A stretch of DNA of 64,000 nucleotides from JARRKU01 sp963675565 (GTDB taxonomy: Bacteria > Desulfobacterota > Desulfobacteria > Desulfobacterales > Desulfosarcinaceae), in contig CAXXYD010000004.1 in NCBI GenBank assembly GCA_963675565.2, positions 1,240,001 through 1,304,000 of the forward strand, in the 5' to 3' direction. The position numbers were made by a program, and so were the translations under genes. Positions within the stretch are counted from its first letter, which is position 1. Every line of letters begins with the position of its first letter. Shown one piece after another: positions 1-7,825 of this stretch. Below the pieces are notes generated by a model. The model did not search any database, was not told the origin of the DNA, and saw only the letters and a program-made list of their open reading frames with translations.

Positions 1-639
1 GGGGATATAGAAAAAATTGTTCAGACACAAGAGTAGGGCATTGCGTTGAAGCTCTTTCAGAACAAATAAAAGCTGCTATGATAAGCCATTAACACATTAA
101 AATGACAATTTAGTGACCTAATTGCCACTGGTTTGCCTAAATATGGCTCAAATGACCGTATTTGTTCCGCTTTCTGGCCAATTCTAAGGCTATTCTCCCG
201 TATTTCGGCTATTTGTGTATATCATGGCATACGCTCACTGTGAAAATGCCGTAATGAAGGTGTCGCACCCGAGATTGGTAAGATCGACTTTTTGTGGTTG
301 TAGGAGCACTTTTTAGCCACAATCAAACTTTATTAAAATTCTGCCAATCGTCAATACTCCAATCCAAGCCATATTCAGATTCATAGGATTACTGTACAGG
401 CGGTTAGAAGCATTCTAACGAGAACAAAGCGACACAACTATCAGCCGTGATAGCAGTGGGTATCACAGCTACCTCATAAGGGATTACCTCTAAGCCGCTT
501 GCGGCTGTGCAGAGCTGAATAGATAGCATTTCATGCCGTCGTACCGCCGTAGGCGGTAAGTTGCATGTTATGGTACATATACCGTGTATGCTGATAGTGA
601 CAGATAAAGTTGTTAAGTTATGTGCGGCCCAGAATGAAC
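1..639. other. Non-coding end of the element, rich in inverted repeats
   Basis: I see no convincing reading frame here on either strand. The stretch lies downstream of the polymerase-like gene. Its left part (1-390) is plain AT-rich sequence apart from a loose inverted repeat (TTGTGG at 292-297 with CCACAA at 317-322). Its right part (392-583) is packed with short perfect inverted repeats, described separately. It could be a replication origin, a recombination site or a structured untranslated RNA; nothing in the sequence decides between these. Confidence 0.5.
392..583. repeat. Cluster of six short perfect inverted repeats
   Basis: Within about 190 bp there are: the palindrome CTGTACAG (392-399); GTTAGAA/TTCTAAC with a 3-base loop (403-419); GTGATA/TATCAC with an 8-base loop (447-466); AGCCGC/GCGGCT with a 2-base loop (493-506); TACCGCC/GGCGGTA with a 3-base loop (542-558); and GGTA/TACC with a 4-base loop (572-583). 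The longer stems are exact. Such density is typical of origins, transfer origins and recombination sites, but none has a T-run that would mark a simple terminator. Function unknown. Confidence 0.6.
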
Positions 640-2418
640 CTATGAACGAGTGTATTCGACGTACTCATCCTTCTTTACAGGGCTGCAAATCGGTTTACGT
701 CTGAGCCTTGGTTTCTCGAACCCAGAACGCTTACCGGCCTCAGTTACTAAAGCTTGACATATATGTCTTCCCACAATCAAGCCATCGTGCTCATTACGGT
801 AGACCGAAATACCGTTTTCACTGCAAAGAATGGTCAAATGATGGATAAAAGCGGCTTCCTGACCTTGCAGAATAAACGCAGACAAGGAACGCTTACATTT
901 GTCTATCTGTGGTCTACGCCAAATCACTTTATCCCCATTTTGCCTGTTAATAAGGGTCACCTTACCGTTTGTTGACCGCAACCCCAACTCTTTGAACTTC
1001 ATGCCACAGGCGTTTCTCCAGTGTTTCAACCCACCGTGATTGTAGGTGTAACGTTTATCGTTCGTATGGTAGAGGAAATTACGCCACTCATTGGTGGCTT
1101 CAATTAATGGATTGAAGTGACCTTCAAGCTCTAAGAGACGCCTTTCTATATCCCGATCAATATCAACGGCATCTTCGTACAATTCTTTGATAACCTTGTA
1201 TATCTGACCTCGTTTTTCCGTTACAATGCCCCCCATAATAATAGCGTAGAGCACTGTTTTCCATGTGTCTTCTGGTAAGTTGGCTTCAAAGGCCAGGTCT
1301 TTCCGTTTAACTGTACCGTTTAGGTAATCGTCGAGCCATGGGCACTTAATATTACAGTGCTGTAGTTCCTGCTGAAGAATGAATGCTTGGCATGATTTTA
1401 CATCGTAGTTGTAGAGCTTGGGAACTCTGGCAATACAGCGTTCTTTGAAAACTTTTGATGCGCTTTGAAAGCCACCGCCTCTTTCGGATATTCTCCCACC
1501 TTTCTGGATATTGTAGGCCGCTTTGTACGTGTAAATTGGATCGTTACCGTCTGCATCGCTTAGCAATACCGGGAACTGAGCAAGGATAGTGCCTTGTGCT
1601 CTCCGACAGTTGTTAAGGCGGCCCTTAGCTTTCGATAGTTTTTTTTCGGCTTTTTCCAGCATAACTGGGTTTTTTCCATCGTAGGAGCGTTCTGCCTCCT
1701 CGAACTCACGCTTACAGCGTTTCATAGTCTGTTCAAGTGCGTTCACCAACGAGCCAGCCTTCTTGGGCCTGAAAGGGAAGGGTTGCAGCGCCTTTATACT
1801 GCGACGTATTAAAACAGGGGTGTTGAAATCATCGCCTTTCCTATTGGTGTACTTGAACCTGTTAATGACCGGAGACCGCCACCGCTGACCAGTCATCAAG
1901 TTGACCATCGGAAATTTTTTACCAGACCCTGTGCGCTTCAACCATAAATCACGCCAACGTTGATTTACATTTTCATTATGCAGAATAACGGCTGCTTTGT
2001 AGAGGTCTCCTACAAGCCTGAACTCCTGGGATTCACCTCTTGGAATGTTTTCAGGCTTAATTTCAATGACATTGGTATCCCTTAACACGTGTACTTTGAA
2101 ACGCCGGCTAAACTCACGTTCAATGAGCCTGCTGTAAATTGGTATAAACGGTCCATCTTGATCGCTGTGTTTATCCACTATGAGCATTGATGCGCACACG
2201 TGAGCGACAAAACGATAGTACAAACCCCGGTCTGAGTCCGGTACATTGCTTAGCTTGGCATCCACTTGGTCTTTCAGGAAGCGGTACAGGGCGACAGTCG
2301 TACAGAATTTTTTCTGTATGAAGCCCCTTCCGTAGTAGCTATCAGGCATATCTTCAGCACCGTTTTGGTGAAAGAATGCTGAGAAGGCGCCAAATTTGGC
2401 ACCCTCTCGGTGAACCAT
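640..2418 (-). CDS. Divergent family-A-type polymerase-like protein
   Basis: A 592-residue protein whose second half carries the ordered motifs of the family A DNA polymerase / single-subunit RNA polymerase palm. Motif A is YDVKSCQAF with Asp339. Motif B is K387-x3-Y391-x3-M-G, the spacing of the Pol I O-helix lysine and Phe/Tyr. There is an ILQGQEAAF segment (Gln518-Gly519) resembling the Pol I QGTAAD helix, and motif C is EHDGLIV (His544-Asp545). The Pol I O-helix arginine and tyrosine appear replaced. No 3'-5' exonuclease motif is evident; the first 300 residues, including a charged helical stretch near 225-270, are unassigned. The start codon overlaps the upstream stop as TAATG with no Shine-Dalgarno, implying coupled translation. 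Polymerase fold is inferred from motifs; whether it makes DNA or RNA, or primes, is unknown. Confidence 0.7.
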   Translation of the reverse strand: MVHREGAKFGAFSAFFHQNGAEDMPDSYYGRGFIQKKFCTTVALYRFLKDQVDAKLSNVPDSDRGLYYRFVAHVCASMLIVDKHSDQDGPFIPIYSRLIEREFSRRFKVHVLRDTNVIEIKPENIPRGESQEFRLVGDLYKAAVILHNENVNQRWRDLWLKRTGSGKKFPMVNLMTGQRWRSPVINRFKYTNRKGDDFNTPVLIRRSIKALQPFPFRPKKAGSLVNALEQTMKRCKREFEEAERSYDGKNPVMLEKAEKKLSKAKGRLNNCRRAQGTILAQFPVLLSDADGNDPIYTYKAAYNIQKGGRISERGGGFQSASKVFKERCIARVPKLYNYDVKSCQAFILQQELQHCNIKCPWLDDYLNGTVKRKDLAFEANLPEDTWKTVLYAIIMGGIVTEKRGQIYKVIKELYEDAVDIDRDIERRLLELEGHFNPLIEATNEWRNFLYHTNDKRYTYNHGGLKHWRNACGMKFKELGLRSTNGKVTLINRQNGDKVIWRRPQIDKCKRSLSAFILQGQEAAFIHHLTILCSENGISVYRNEHDGLIVGRHICQALVTEAGKRSGFEKPRLRRKPICSPVKKDEYVEYTRS

Positions 2419-3374
2419 TAAAATTCATCATCATATTCATCAGGGATATCTGGATCTCTCAACACGATTTCATTCTTATCTATCAACAATAGGAAATTGT
2501 TGATGATATCCTTTAACTGCTTAAGGGCAGTTACGCTGATAGAGAACGGTATTTTCAAATCCCCAACTATTTTGTGTTGTTTGTGCAATGCTGTATCCAG
2601 ATGCCTGATGAGAGTGGCTATACATCTCTGAATAGAGCGTTCCATCTCTTCTTTTTCAATTTTACCCTGTTTACGGAGGTTCTTTTTATGTCTTCTTTTT
2701 GCTTTACTGTTGAGCTTTGCCAATTCATTGGCAGCGTACGGATTGACATAATCACTCTGTTCAGCATCCCTCCAGCCACCAATAGCCCGCAATGATTGTA
2801 TGAGATCATCGACCTCTAATTTGAACTTGGAAATTGAATCGTGTTTATCTTCAACAAGGCTCGGATCTATTTCGTATTCCAGCAATACTTTACCGATTTT
2901 CTTTTTTCCGAGATCCTTTTTTATTAAGCACGAAATGAGTTCTTCCAGCTTGTAAACGGCTAGATACCCAATGGCAGGATATTCATCGATGTCGGCATAC
3001 CTAGCGATTAGGGTCCACCTTTGAACTGATCTAAGGCTAACAAACGCCCACTTTTCCTTAAGATAAGTCTCCCACACAACCCTCAGTCGTCTTTGTTTTG
3101 CTTTTAGCCTGATGAAACATTTTCCAAGAGCAATCGCACGTCCAGAGTGTGTTTTGATAGCACCTTCGTAGCCATCAAGTAGCTTTCTGACTTCTCGTTC
3201 AAGTTCTGCTATTTCACGCTGAATTTCCTTTTCTTTTTTCAACCTTTTCCTGACATCGGGCTTTTTTGCTGTTTTCTTGGCTTTTCGCCCTTTCTTTTTC
3301 TCGATAGGTTTGTTTGGTCGCTTAAACTGGTAAATTTTTGCTGAGGTCCGATCGTCATCATCACTCTTTTTCAT
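2418..3374 (-). CDS. Lysine-rich coiled-coil protein with DUF3102-like segment
   Basis: A 318-residue, strongly basic protein. The start was placed at the ATG at 3374 because AAGGAGGG lies just upstream; an in-frame ATG further upstream lacks such a site. The N-terminus is lysine-rich and probably disordered, followed by a charged helix (about 45-75). A segment of about 80-130 (GRAIALGKCFIRLKAKQ then SLRSVQRW) resembles DUF3102/HTH proteins found on plasmids and phages, with an 'S-x-R-[ST]-x-x-R' recognition-helix pattern. The C-terminal half is helical and ends in an acidic tail. It is the first gene of a two-gene operon and overlaps the polymerase-like gene by one base, so it may be a DNA-binding partner or replication initiator for it. 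Function is inferred, not recognised. Confidence 0.65.
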   Translation of the reverse strand: MKKSDDDDRTSAKIYQFKRPNKPIEKKKGRKAKKTAKKPDVRKRLKKEKEIQREIAELEREVRKLLDGYEGAIKTHSGRAIALGKCFIRLKAKQRRLRVVWETYLKEKWAFVSLRSVQRWTLIARYADIDEYPAIGYLAVYKLEELISCLIKKDLGKKKIGKVLLEYEIDPSLVEDKHDSISKFKLEVDDLIQSLRAIGGWRDAEQSDYVNPYAANELAKLNSKAKRRHKKNLRKQGKIEKEEMERSIQRCIATLIRHLDTALHKQHKIVGDLKIPFSISVTALKQLKDIINNFLLLIDKNEIVLRDPDIPDEYDDEF

Positions 3375-3435
3375 TTTACCCTCCTTACAGTGGTTGTGAA
3401 GGAGGGGCGCCCCTTTATCCATATTCCTCATATAT

Positions 3436-3456
3436 ATGATACCCAAAAAGTATCAC
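3436..3456 (-). promoter_or_regulatory. Operator-like inverted repeat, matching a second copy at 447-466
   Basis: On the minus strand the sequence reads GTGATAC, seven bases, GTATCAT. It sits about 60 bp upstream of the start of the coiled-coil gene. The inverted repeat at 447-466, beyond the end of the polymerase gene, reads GTGATA, eight bases, TATCAC and also shares the inner GGGTATCA. The same motif at both ends of the operon suggests one DNA-binding protein acts at both, possibly the operon's own HTH protein. Confidence 0.45.
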
Positions 3457-3681
3457 TATGACGTTTTAATACAAGCAATTAGTCCATATTCATAAGTGAA
3501 AGTTATAAAACCCGTAATCAATAAACGGGTATGGATAAGTTGAACTTAAAATACTCCAGATTCGGGGAATGATTTTTATGGATAGATCAAAAACATAAGG
3601 AATAATTGAATAAATGGTAAAAATGGGGAAGGTAACGCAGGCGAAGGGACTCTTAGGAGATTACGGTAACAACCCAAAACG

Positions 3682-3721
3682 AAAAAAGCCCCGCCATGCG
3701 ATTAAATTACATGACAAGGCT
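3682..3721 (-). terminator. Rho-independent terminator downstream of ssrA
   Basis: Read on the minus strand, a 12-bp stem containing several G-T pairs (3710-3721 with 3687-3698, 11-base loop) is followed by TTTTTT (3687-3682). It lies about 75 bp beyond the mature tmRNA 3' end and would end transcripts coming from ssrA before they enter the element operon. Confidence 0.65.
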
Positions 3722-3730
3722 CTTTAAAGC

Positions 3731-3761
3731 TTACAGACTATTACCGACTATTTACCGACCG
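3731..3761. repeat. Three short direct repeats next to the ssrA 3' end
   Basis: TTACAGACTA (3731-3740), TTACCGACTA (3741-3750) and TTACCGACCG (3752-3761) are near-identical and almost contiguous, 37-67 bp from the tmRNA 3' end. Repeats of this kind beside an attachment site can be arm-type binding sites for a recombinase or excision factor. This role is an inference. Confidence 0.45.
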
Positions 3762-3797
3762 ATATGACGATCGTAAGTTATTGAAATCATTATAAAA

Positions 3798-4152
3798 TGG
3801 TGGAGGCGGCGGGAGTCGAACCCGCGTCCGAAAACATTCCGCACTGGCGTCTACATACATGTCCTGATGATTAATTTCGCGGTGCCGAGGCTCCATCAGG
3901 CGTGAGGCTGGGACCACTAGTCTGCTAGAAATTCGCCTGCTGCTGTAACAGACATTCAGAGCGGGCTATCCTGCTAGTCGACGCCCTATCCGGATCCGCA
4001 GGAGAGAAACGGTAGAACGGAAGCCGTCTAAGCGGCTACAGCGTAGTTATAATCGTCTGCGATTATATTTAGTTCCCATCGAGTTAACGAGCCGATGAGC
4101 ACTCGGTATGCAACCAGCACTTCTTTGTCCCCGTCGAAGCCGTTTCGCCCCC
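3798..4152 (-). ncRNA. ssrA: Transfer-messenger RNA (tmRNA)
   Basis: Rescues stalled ribosomes together with SmpB and adds a degradation tag. The minus strand begins GGGGGCGAAACGG and ends with the tRNA-like half, a T-arm containing GTTCGACTCC and an encoded CCA. The acceptor stem pairs GGGGGCG with CGCCUCC and keeps the G3-U pair that alanyl-tRNA synthetase recognises. The tag reading frame gives ADDYNYAVAA followed by TAG. smpB lies about 940 bp away on the same strand. The 3' end coincides with the border of the AT-rich element. Confidence 0.97.
4028..4060 (-). other. tmRNA tag-peptide reading frame (ADDYNYAVAA)
   Basis: The resume codon is GCA at 4060-4058, followed by codons for DDYNYAVAA and the stop TAG at 4030-4028. 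The terminal VAA is of the hydrophobic, alanine-ending type recognised by ClpXP-like proteases. Confidence 0.9.
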
Positions 4153-4210
4153 ATGATTTGGCTTGTTGGTGAACTGCTGCGTTTCTTTTAAAGAGCTAAT
4201 GGGGAACCCT

Positions 4211-4239
4211 AAAATAAGGGATATCGGCGGGGTTGTCAA
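4211..4239 (-). promoter_or_regulatory. Sigma-70 promoter of ssrA
   Basis: On the minus strand TTGACA (4239-4234), a 17-bp spacer, then TATTTT (4216-4211). Transcription would start near 4204, giving a leader of about 50 bases removed by RNase P to expose the mature 5' end at 4152. Confidence 0.7.
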
Positions 4240-4385
4240 ATGAATTGGAGACAAAGGTTCCCGGGGATGGGCGGGGATTGCCCCCGCCCCTGGGATAATC
4301 CATAGAATACCGGCGATTAAACGTTTTGGCGGGCGCTTCCGCGGGTGCCGTCAAACGTTTCCCCGGGCCTGTATTGTTTCCTGTT

Positions 4386-4925
4386 TTACTCGCCTCCGCC
4401 GCCGACCACGAACCCGGAGGGCCCCAGGCCGGTGGAAGAAGGGGTACCGGCGATCTTGGCCAGATAGGTGCCGCCCAGTTTTTCGATGTGGTTGTTGACA
4501 TTGTCAAAATAGTTGAAGTGGATCTGCTCTTCGTCGATGATGGTCTCGAACAGCTTCATGCTGACGCTGTCGCCGTTTTCACGGCACACCAGAAGGAACT
4601 GGTTGTAGACATCCACGGTGTCGTCCTCGAGTCCGGCGTCGAAGGGATAGATTTTTTCAACGGTCTGTCCTTTTTTAATGGCGCCGTCGTAGCCGGTCAC
4701 CGGCTCTCCGCCGATTTCCTTGATGCGTTCGGCAAACATCTCGGCGTGGCGCATCTCATCGATGGCGATGAGCTTCATTTTGGCGGCCAGCTCGCCATAA
4801 TCCATATCGTCCAGGTTGTAATGCTGGTTCATGTACTGGCTGATCGCCTGCAGCTCCATCGCCCGTGCTTTGTTGAGCACATCGATGACATTTTGACGTC
4901 TTTTCTCTTTGGATGCTGTAGCCAT
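4386..4925 (-). CDS. bfr: Bacterioferritin (haem-type ferritin)
   Basis: Iron storage and detoxification protein of 179 residues that assembles into a 24-mer cage in the cytoplasm. The diiron ferroxidase ligands of the family are all present with the right spacing: Glu24, Glu57, His60, Glu100, Glu133 and His136. Met58, in the DEMRH motif, corresponds to the haem-ligating methionine of bacterioferritin. After the fourth helix the protein has a flexible glycine-rich tail ending GGGGE. Two ATGs lie in tandem; the second is chosen because it sits six bases from AAGGAGG. It is a single gene on the minus strand between ssrA and smpB. Function is secure; the tail is unusual in its glycine content. 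Confidence 0.93.
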   Translation of the reverse strand: MATASKEKRRQNVIDVLNKARAMELQAISQYMNQHYNLDDMDYGELAAKMKLIAIDEMRHAEMFAERIKEIGGEPVTGYDGAIKKGQTVEKIYPFDAGLEDDTVDVYNQFLLVCRENGDSVSMKLFETIIDEEQIHFNYFDNVNNHIEKLGGTYLAKIAGTPSSTGLGPSGFVVGGGGE

Positions 4926-5090
4926 CATTTTCCTCCTTCAGTCGGTTTTTTTGATCATCGGTTCTTGCAGGAAATAGGCTAAGTTATGGTGCAAAACAAA
5001 GCACCCGGCCAATTCCATATCACGGCTTAAGATAACTCCAAGTAGGTCTTTTTAAATGGATTTACGGGCATTATGCAACCGCATTGTTGG

Positions 5091-5552
5091 TTATTTATAG
5101 TCTTTTCTCTGCCGGTCCAGGTCGCGTTTTTCCTCCCGGCTGCGGATAGCGTGCCGTTTGTCGTACTGGCGCTTGCCTTTGGCCAGTCCCAGGAGCATCT
5201 TGACCTTGCCTTCACGAAAATAGAGCCGCAGGGGAATCAGGGAGAATCCGCGCTCGTTGAGCTTGCCGTAGAGTTTTCTGATTTCATCTTTGTGGAGCAG
5301 CAGTTTGCGCACGCGCAGGGGCTCGTGGTTGTTGTAATAGGCAAAGGGATAGGGGCTGATGTGCATCTGGTGCACATACACCTCGCCATTTTTTATTTTG
5401 GCGTAGGAATCCTTGAGGTTGGCACGCCCCTGGCGCAGTGACTTGACCTCGGTGCCGGTGAGCACGAGGCCGGCTTCCAGCTTGTCCTCGATAAAATAGT
5501 CGTGCCGCGCCTTCCGGTTTTCGGCGATGATTTTAGTGTGCTCCGTTGACAT
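5091..5552 (-). CDS. smpB: SsrA-binding protein SmpB
   Basis: Binds the tRNA-like domain of tmRNA and carries it into stalled ribosomes. The 153-residue protein has the family signatures: NRKARHDYFI near the start, EAGLVLTGTEVKSLR, the motif HEPLRVRKLLLHK, and a basic C-terminal tail. The start is taken as MSTEH at 5552 with GGGAG upstream; an in-frame ATG 15 bases earlier overlaps the ptsI stop. It follows ptsI with a two-base gap, so it is probably the last gene of the ptsH-ptsI-smpB transcript. Its partner ssrA lies about 940 bp downstream on the same strand. Confidence 0.97.
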   Translation of the reverse strand: MSTEHTKIIAENRKARHDYFIEDKLEAGLVLTGTEVKSLRQGRANLKDSYAKIKNGEVYVHQMHISPYPFAYYNNHEPLRVRKLLLHKDEIRKLYGKLNERGFSLIPLRLYFREGKVKMLLGLAKGKRQYDKRHAIRSREEKRDLDRQRKDYK

Positions 5553-5554
5553 GG

Positions 5555-7330
5555 CTACTGCTCCCACTGGTCATGATTGTTGTTGAGCAATTCACCGTAT
5601 GCATCGTGGACCCGTTTTTCAATTTGCTTGGTGGAGGACAATGCCAGCACTTGATCCAGGAATTGCCGGGCGTCGGACGATTCCAGGGCGCGCAGGGCAT
5701 TTTTGACAATGGGGATGGCATTGGAGTTGGTGCTCAGTTCCCGCAATCCGAGTCCCAGCAAAATGGGCAGGTAAATAGGCTCGCCGGCCATTTCGCCGCA
5801 CATGAAGACCGGAATATTGTTGTTGCGGCCGGCCTGGGTGACCTGCCTGAGCAGGCGAAGCACGGCCGGATGCAGGGGGTTGTACATGTGGGCCACATGG
5901 CGGTTGCCGCGGTCGATGGCCATGGTGTACTGGATCAAATCGTTGGTGCCGATACTGAAAAAGTCCACCTCCTTGGCGATGGCGTCGGCCATAATGGCCG
6001 CTGAGGGCACTTCGATCATAACACCAATCTCGACATCCTTGGCGTAAGGCAACCCGTCTTTGTCCAGCGATGCTGCCACTTCGCCCATAATGCGTTTTGT
6101 TTCCCGGATTTCGTCCATTCCCGATATCATGGGGAACAGGATGCGCACCTGGCCGAAATAGGCGGCCCGCAATATGGCCCGCAACTGGGTCTTGAACACC
6201 TCGGGCTTTTTCAGGCAGTAGCGGATGGCGCGCAGCCCCAGGGCCGGGTTGAGCTCGCAGTTGTCGGATGTGTAGGACACGGCCTTGTCGCCGTTGATAT
6301 CCAGGGTGCGGATGGTCACCGGCTTGTCGGGCATGACGTCGATGACATCCTTGTAATTTTCAAACAGCTCTTCCTCACTGGGGAAGTTTTTGCGGTTCAT
6401 GTATTGGAATTCGGTCCGATACAAGCCGATGCCGTCGCCGCCCTTGTCCAGGACGGCCACCACTTCCTCGGGCAATTCGATGTTGCCCATCACGGACAGC
6501 CGCAGCCCATCTATGGTTTTCGCGGGAAGATGAGAGCTTCGCGCATACACCGCACGGCGGTTCTCATAGTTGGTCTTGCGCCGTTCGGCCTCGATGAGGG
6601 TATCGTCGGTGGGGTTGAGCACCACCACCCCGGCAGTACCGTCGACGATGATGATGTCATCGTTCTGAATCATGCGGGTGGCCTTTTCCAGGCCCAGCAC
6701 GGCAGGAATTTCCAGGCTGCGGGCAATGATGCTGGTGTGGGAGGCGCTGCCGCCGCCGTCTGTGACAAAGCCCATGATACGCTCCAACTGGATCTGGCTG
6801 GTCTCGGCCGGCGAAAGATCATGGGCCACCAAGATGACCCGTTTGCTGATGGCGCCGATGCTGACGCCTTCGTCGCCCACCAGATTTTTCAGGATGCGAT
6901 CGGACACATGCAGGATATCCTCGCTGCGGTCCCTGAGATACGGGTCGGCCATGCCCTCGAACATGGGCCGCAGGCGCGAAATGACCTTTTTTAAGGCCCA
7001 TTCGGCGTTGATCTGCTCTTTTTCAATGGTCTCGATGGTTCGGCCGTAGAGCATCTTGTCCTTGAGCAGGACGGCATGGGTTTCCAGAATGAGGGCGTGT
7101 TCGCGCAACTCCTGGGGGGTGTCCTCGATGATCTGGTGCAGTTCATCGGTGGCTTTTTTGACGGCGGCTTTAAAACGCATGATTTCATCGCTGATCCCGT
7201 TTTTCAGGACCGCATATTTGGGCACGATATCGACGCCTTCCTTGTCCACCAGGTAAGCTTTTCCGATGCAGATGCCCGGAGATCCGCCAATTCCGTATAT
7301 AATGGTCTCTCTGGCCTGTTTTTCAGACAT
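5555..7330 (-). CDS. ptsI: PTS enzyme I (phosphoenolpyruvate-protein phosphotransferase)
   Basis: Takes phosphate from phosphoenolpyruvate and passes it to HPr. The 591-residue protein has the usual order: N-terminal HPr-binding and phosphohistidine domain with active His198 in GGGSASHTSIIARS, then the TIM-barrel PEP-binding domain with GIGLYRTEFQYM, the acidic metal-binding segment FFSIGTNDLIQYTMA and the catalytic cysteine in FMCGEMAG. It begins four bases after the HPr stop with GGAGAG as ribosome site. No sugar-specific enzyme II is nearby, so the pathway may serve regulation or a remote permease. A second, GAF-bearing enzyme I (ptsP) lies at 42256-44523. Confidence 0.95.
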   Translation of the reverse strand: MSEKQARETIIYGIGGSPGICIGKAYLVDKEGVDIVPKYAVLKNGISDEIMRFKAAVKKATDELHQIIEDTPQELREHALILETHAVLLKDKMLYGRTIETIEKEQINAEWALKKVISRLRPMFEGMADPYLRDRSEDILHVSDRILKNLVGDEGVSIGAISKRVILVAHDLSPAETSQIQLERIMGFVTDGGGSASHTSIIARSLEIPAVLGLEKATRMIQNDDIIIVDGTAGVVVLNPTDDTLIEAERRKTNYENRRAVYARSSHLPAKTIDGLRLSVMGNIELPEEVVAVLDKGGDGIGLYRTEFQYMNRKNFPSEEELFENYKDVIDVMPDKPVTIRTLDINGDKAVSYTSDNCELNPALGLRAIRYCLKKPEVFKTQLRAILRAAYFGQVRILFPMISGMDEIRETKRIMGEVAASLDKDGLPYAKDVEIGVMIEVPSAAIMADAIAKEVDFFSIGTNDLIQYTMAIDRGNRHVAHMYNPLHPAVLRLLRQVTQAGRNNNIPVFMCGEMAGEPIYLPILLGLGLRELSTNSNAIPIVKNALRALESSDARQFLDQVLALSSTKQIEKRVHDAYGELLNNNHDQWEQ

Positions 7331-7334
7331 TCAG

Positions 7335-7616
7335 CTACTCTCCAAAACCATCGGCAAACAGGGCGATGATTTGATCGAACACAGCGCGGTCGGCCTGGAC
7401 TTCGGCGATCACCCGCACCGAATCCCCTTGGCCGGCCGCCAGGGTCAGAATATCGATCAGCTGTTTGGCATCGATACGTTCCGATTCGACCTCAAGGGAT
7501 ATTTTTCCTGACGCTTGGCGCGCCACTTGAACCAGCTTGGCGGCGGCCCGGGCATGCAGGCCCAGTTCGTTTACGATTGTCACATCCCGCCACAGCGGTT
7601 CCGAAGCAGATTTCAT
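7335..7616 (-). CDS. ptsH: HPr-family phosphocarrier protein
   Basis: Small phosphocarrier (93 residues) that shuttles phosphate from enzyme I to acceptor proteins. The active histidine is His21 in NELGLHARAA. The region where Firmicutes HPr carries the regulatory serine reads DAKQLIDILTLA, so the serine kinase site is absent. It is the first gene of the ptsH-ptsI-smpB operon and diverges from the LOG-family gene at 7826, with about 210 bp of shared upstream DNA. It could equally be called an NPr-type protein; sequence alone does not separate the two. Confidence 0.93.
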   Translation of the reverse strand: MKSASEPLWRDVTIVNELGLHARAAAKLVQVARQASGKISLEVESERIDAKQLIDILTLAAGQGDSVRVIAEVQADRAVFDQIIALFADGFGE

Positions 7617-7825
7617 CTAAAGTCGTGCCTGATGGGTGTTTTGCGGGTGCTATGTTAAAACGGAGTTTATTAACATTCCGCACCCTCGTTGTCAACTTGC
7701 ATTCATTGACAATTGGTTTGCTTACCGATAGGAAAAGAAACTTGCAGCCGGCCTGCAAAATAGTCCATATTCACCATATCCAATTGACTCAATTTAATTT
7801 CTATCGGCTTTTGGAAAGGGATTCA

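Larger units (their letters stand above)
1..3797. mobile_element. Probable integrated element abutting ssrA (right end; left end outside window)
   Basis: The segment is visibly AT-richer than everything to its right, and the change falls exactly at the 3' end of the tmRNA gene, a classic integration site for tyrosine-recombinase elements. It contains only two genes, both unlike the host genes around them: a basic coiled-coil protein and a divergent polymerase. Inverted repeats and short direct repeats lie at its edges. No integrase is visible and no second copy of the tmRNA 3' end is present in the window, so the other end must lie to the left of position 1. The element call is an inference from position and composition. 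Confidence 0.55.
3375..3797. other. AT-rich intergenic region between element operon and ssrA
   Basis: No supported gene. It contains an operator-like inverted repeat (3436-3456), a second inverted repeat ACCCGT/ACGGGT with a 9-base loop (3510-3530), a minus-strand terminator (3682-3721) and three short direct repeats (3731-3761). The element operon promoter must lie here, but I could not pick a convincing -35/-10 pair. Confidence 0.5.

Noticed and set aside
4326..4982. A 218-codon plus-strand frame
   Set aside because: Antisense to bacterioferritin, which has all diiron ligands.
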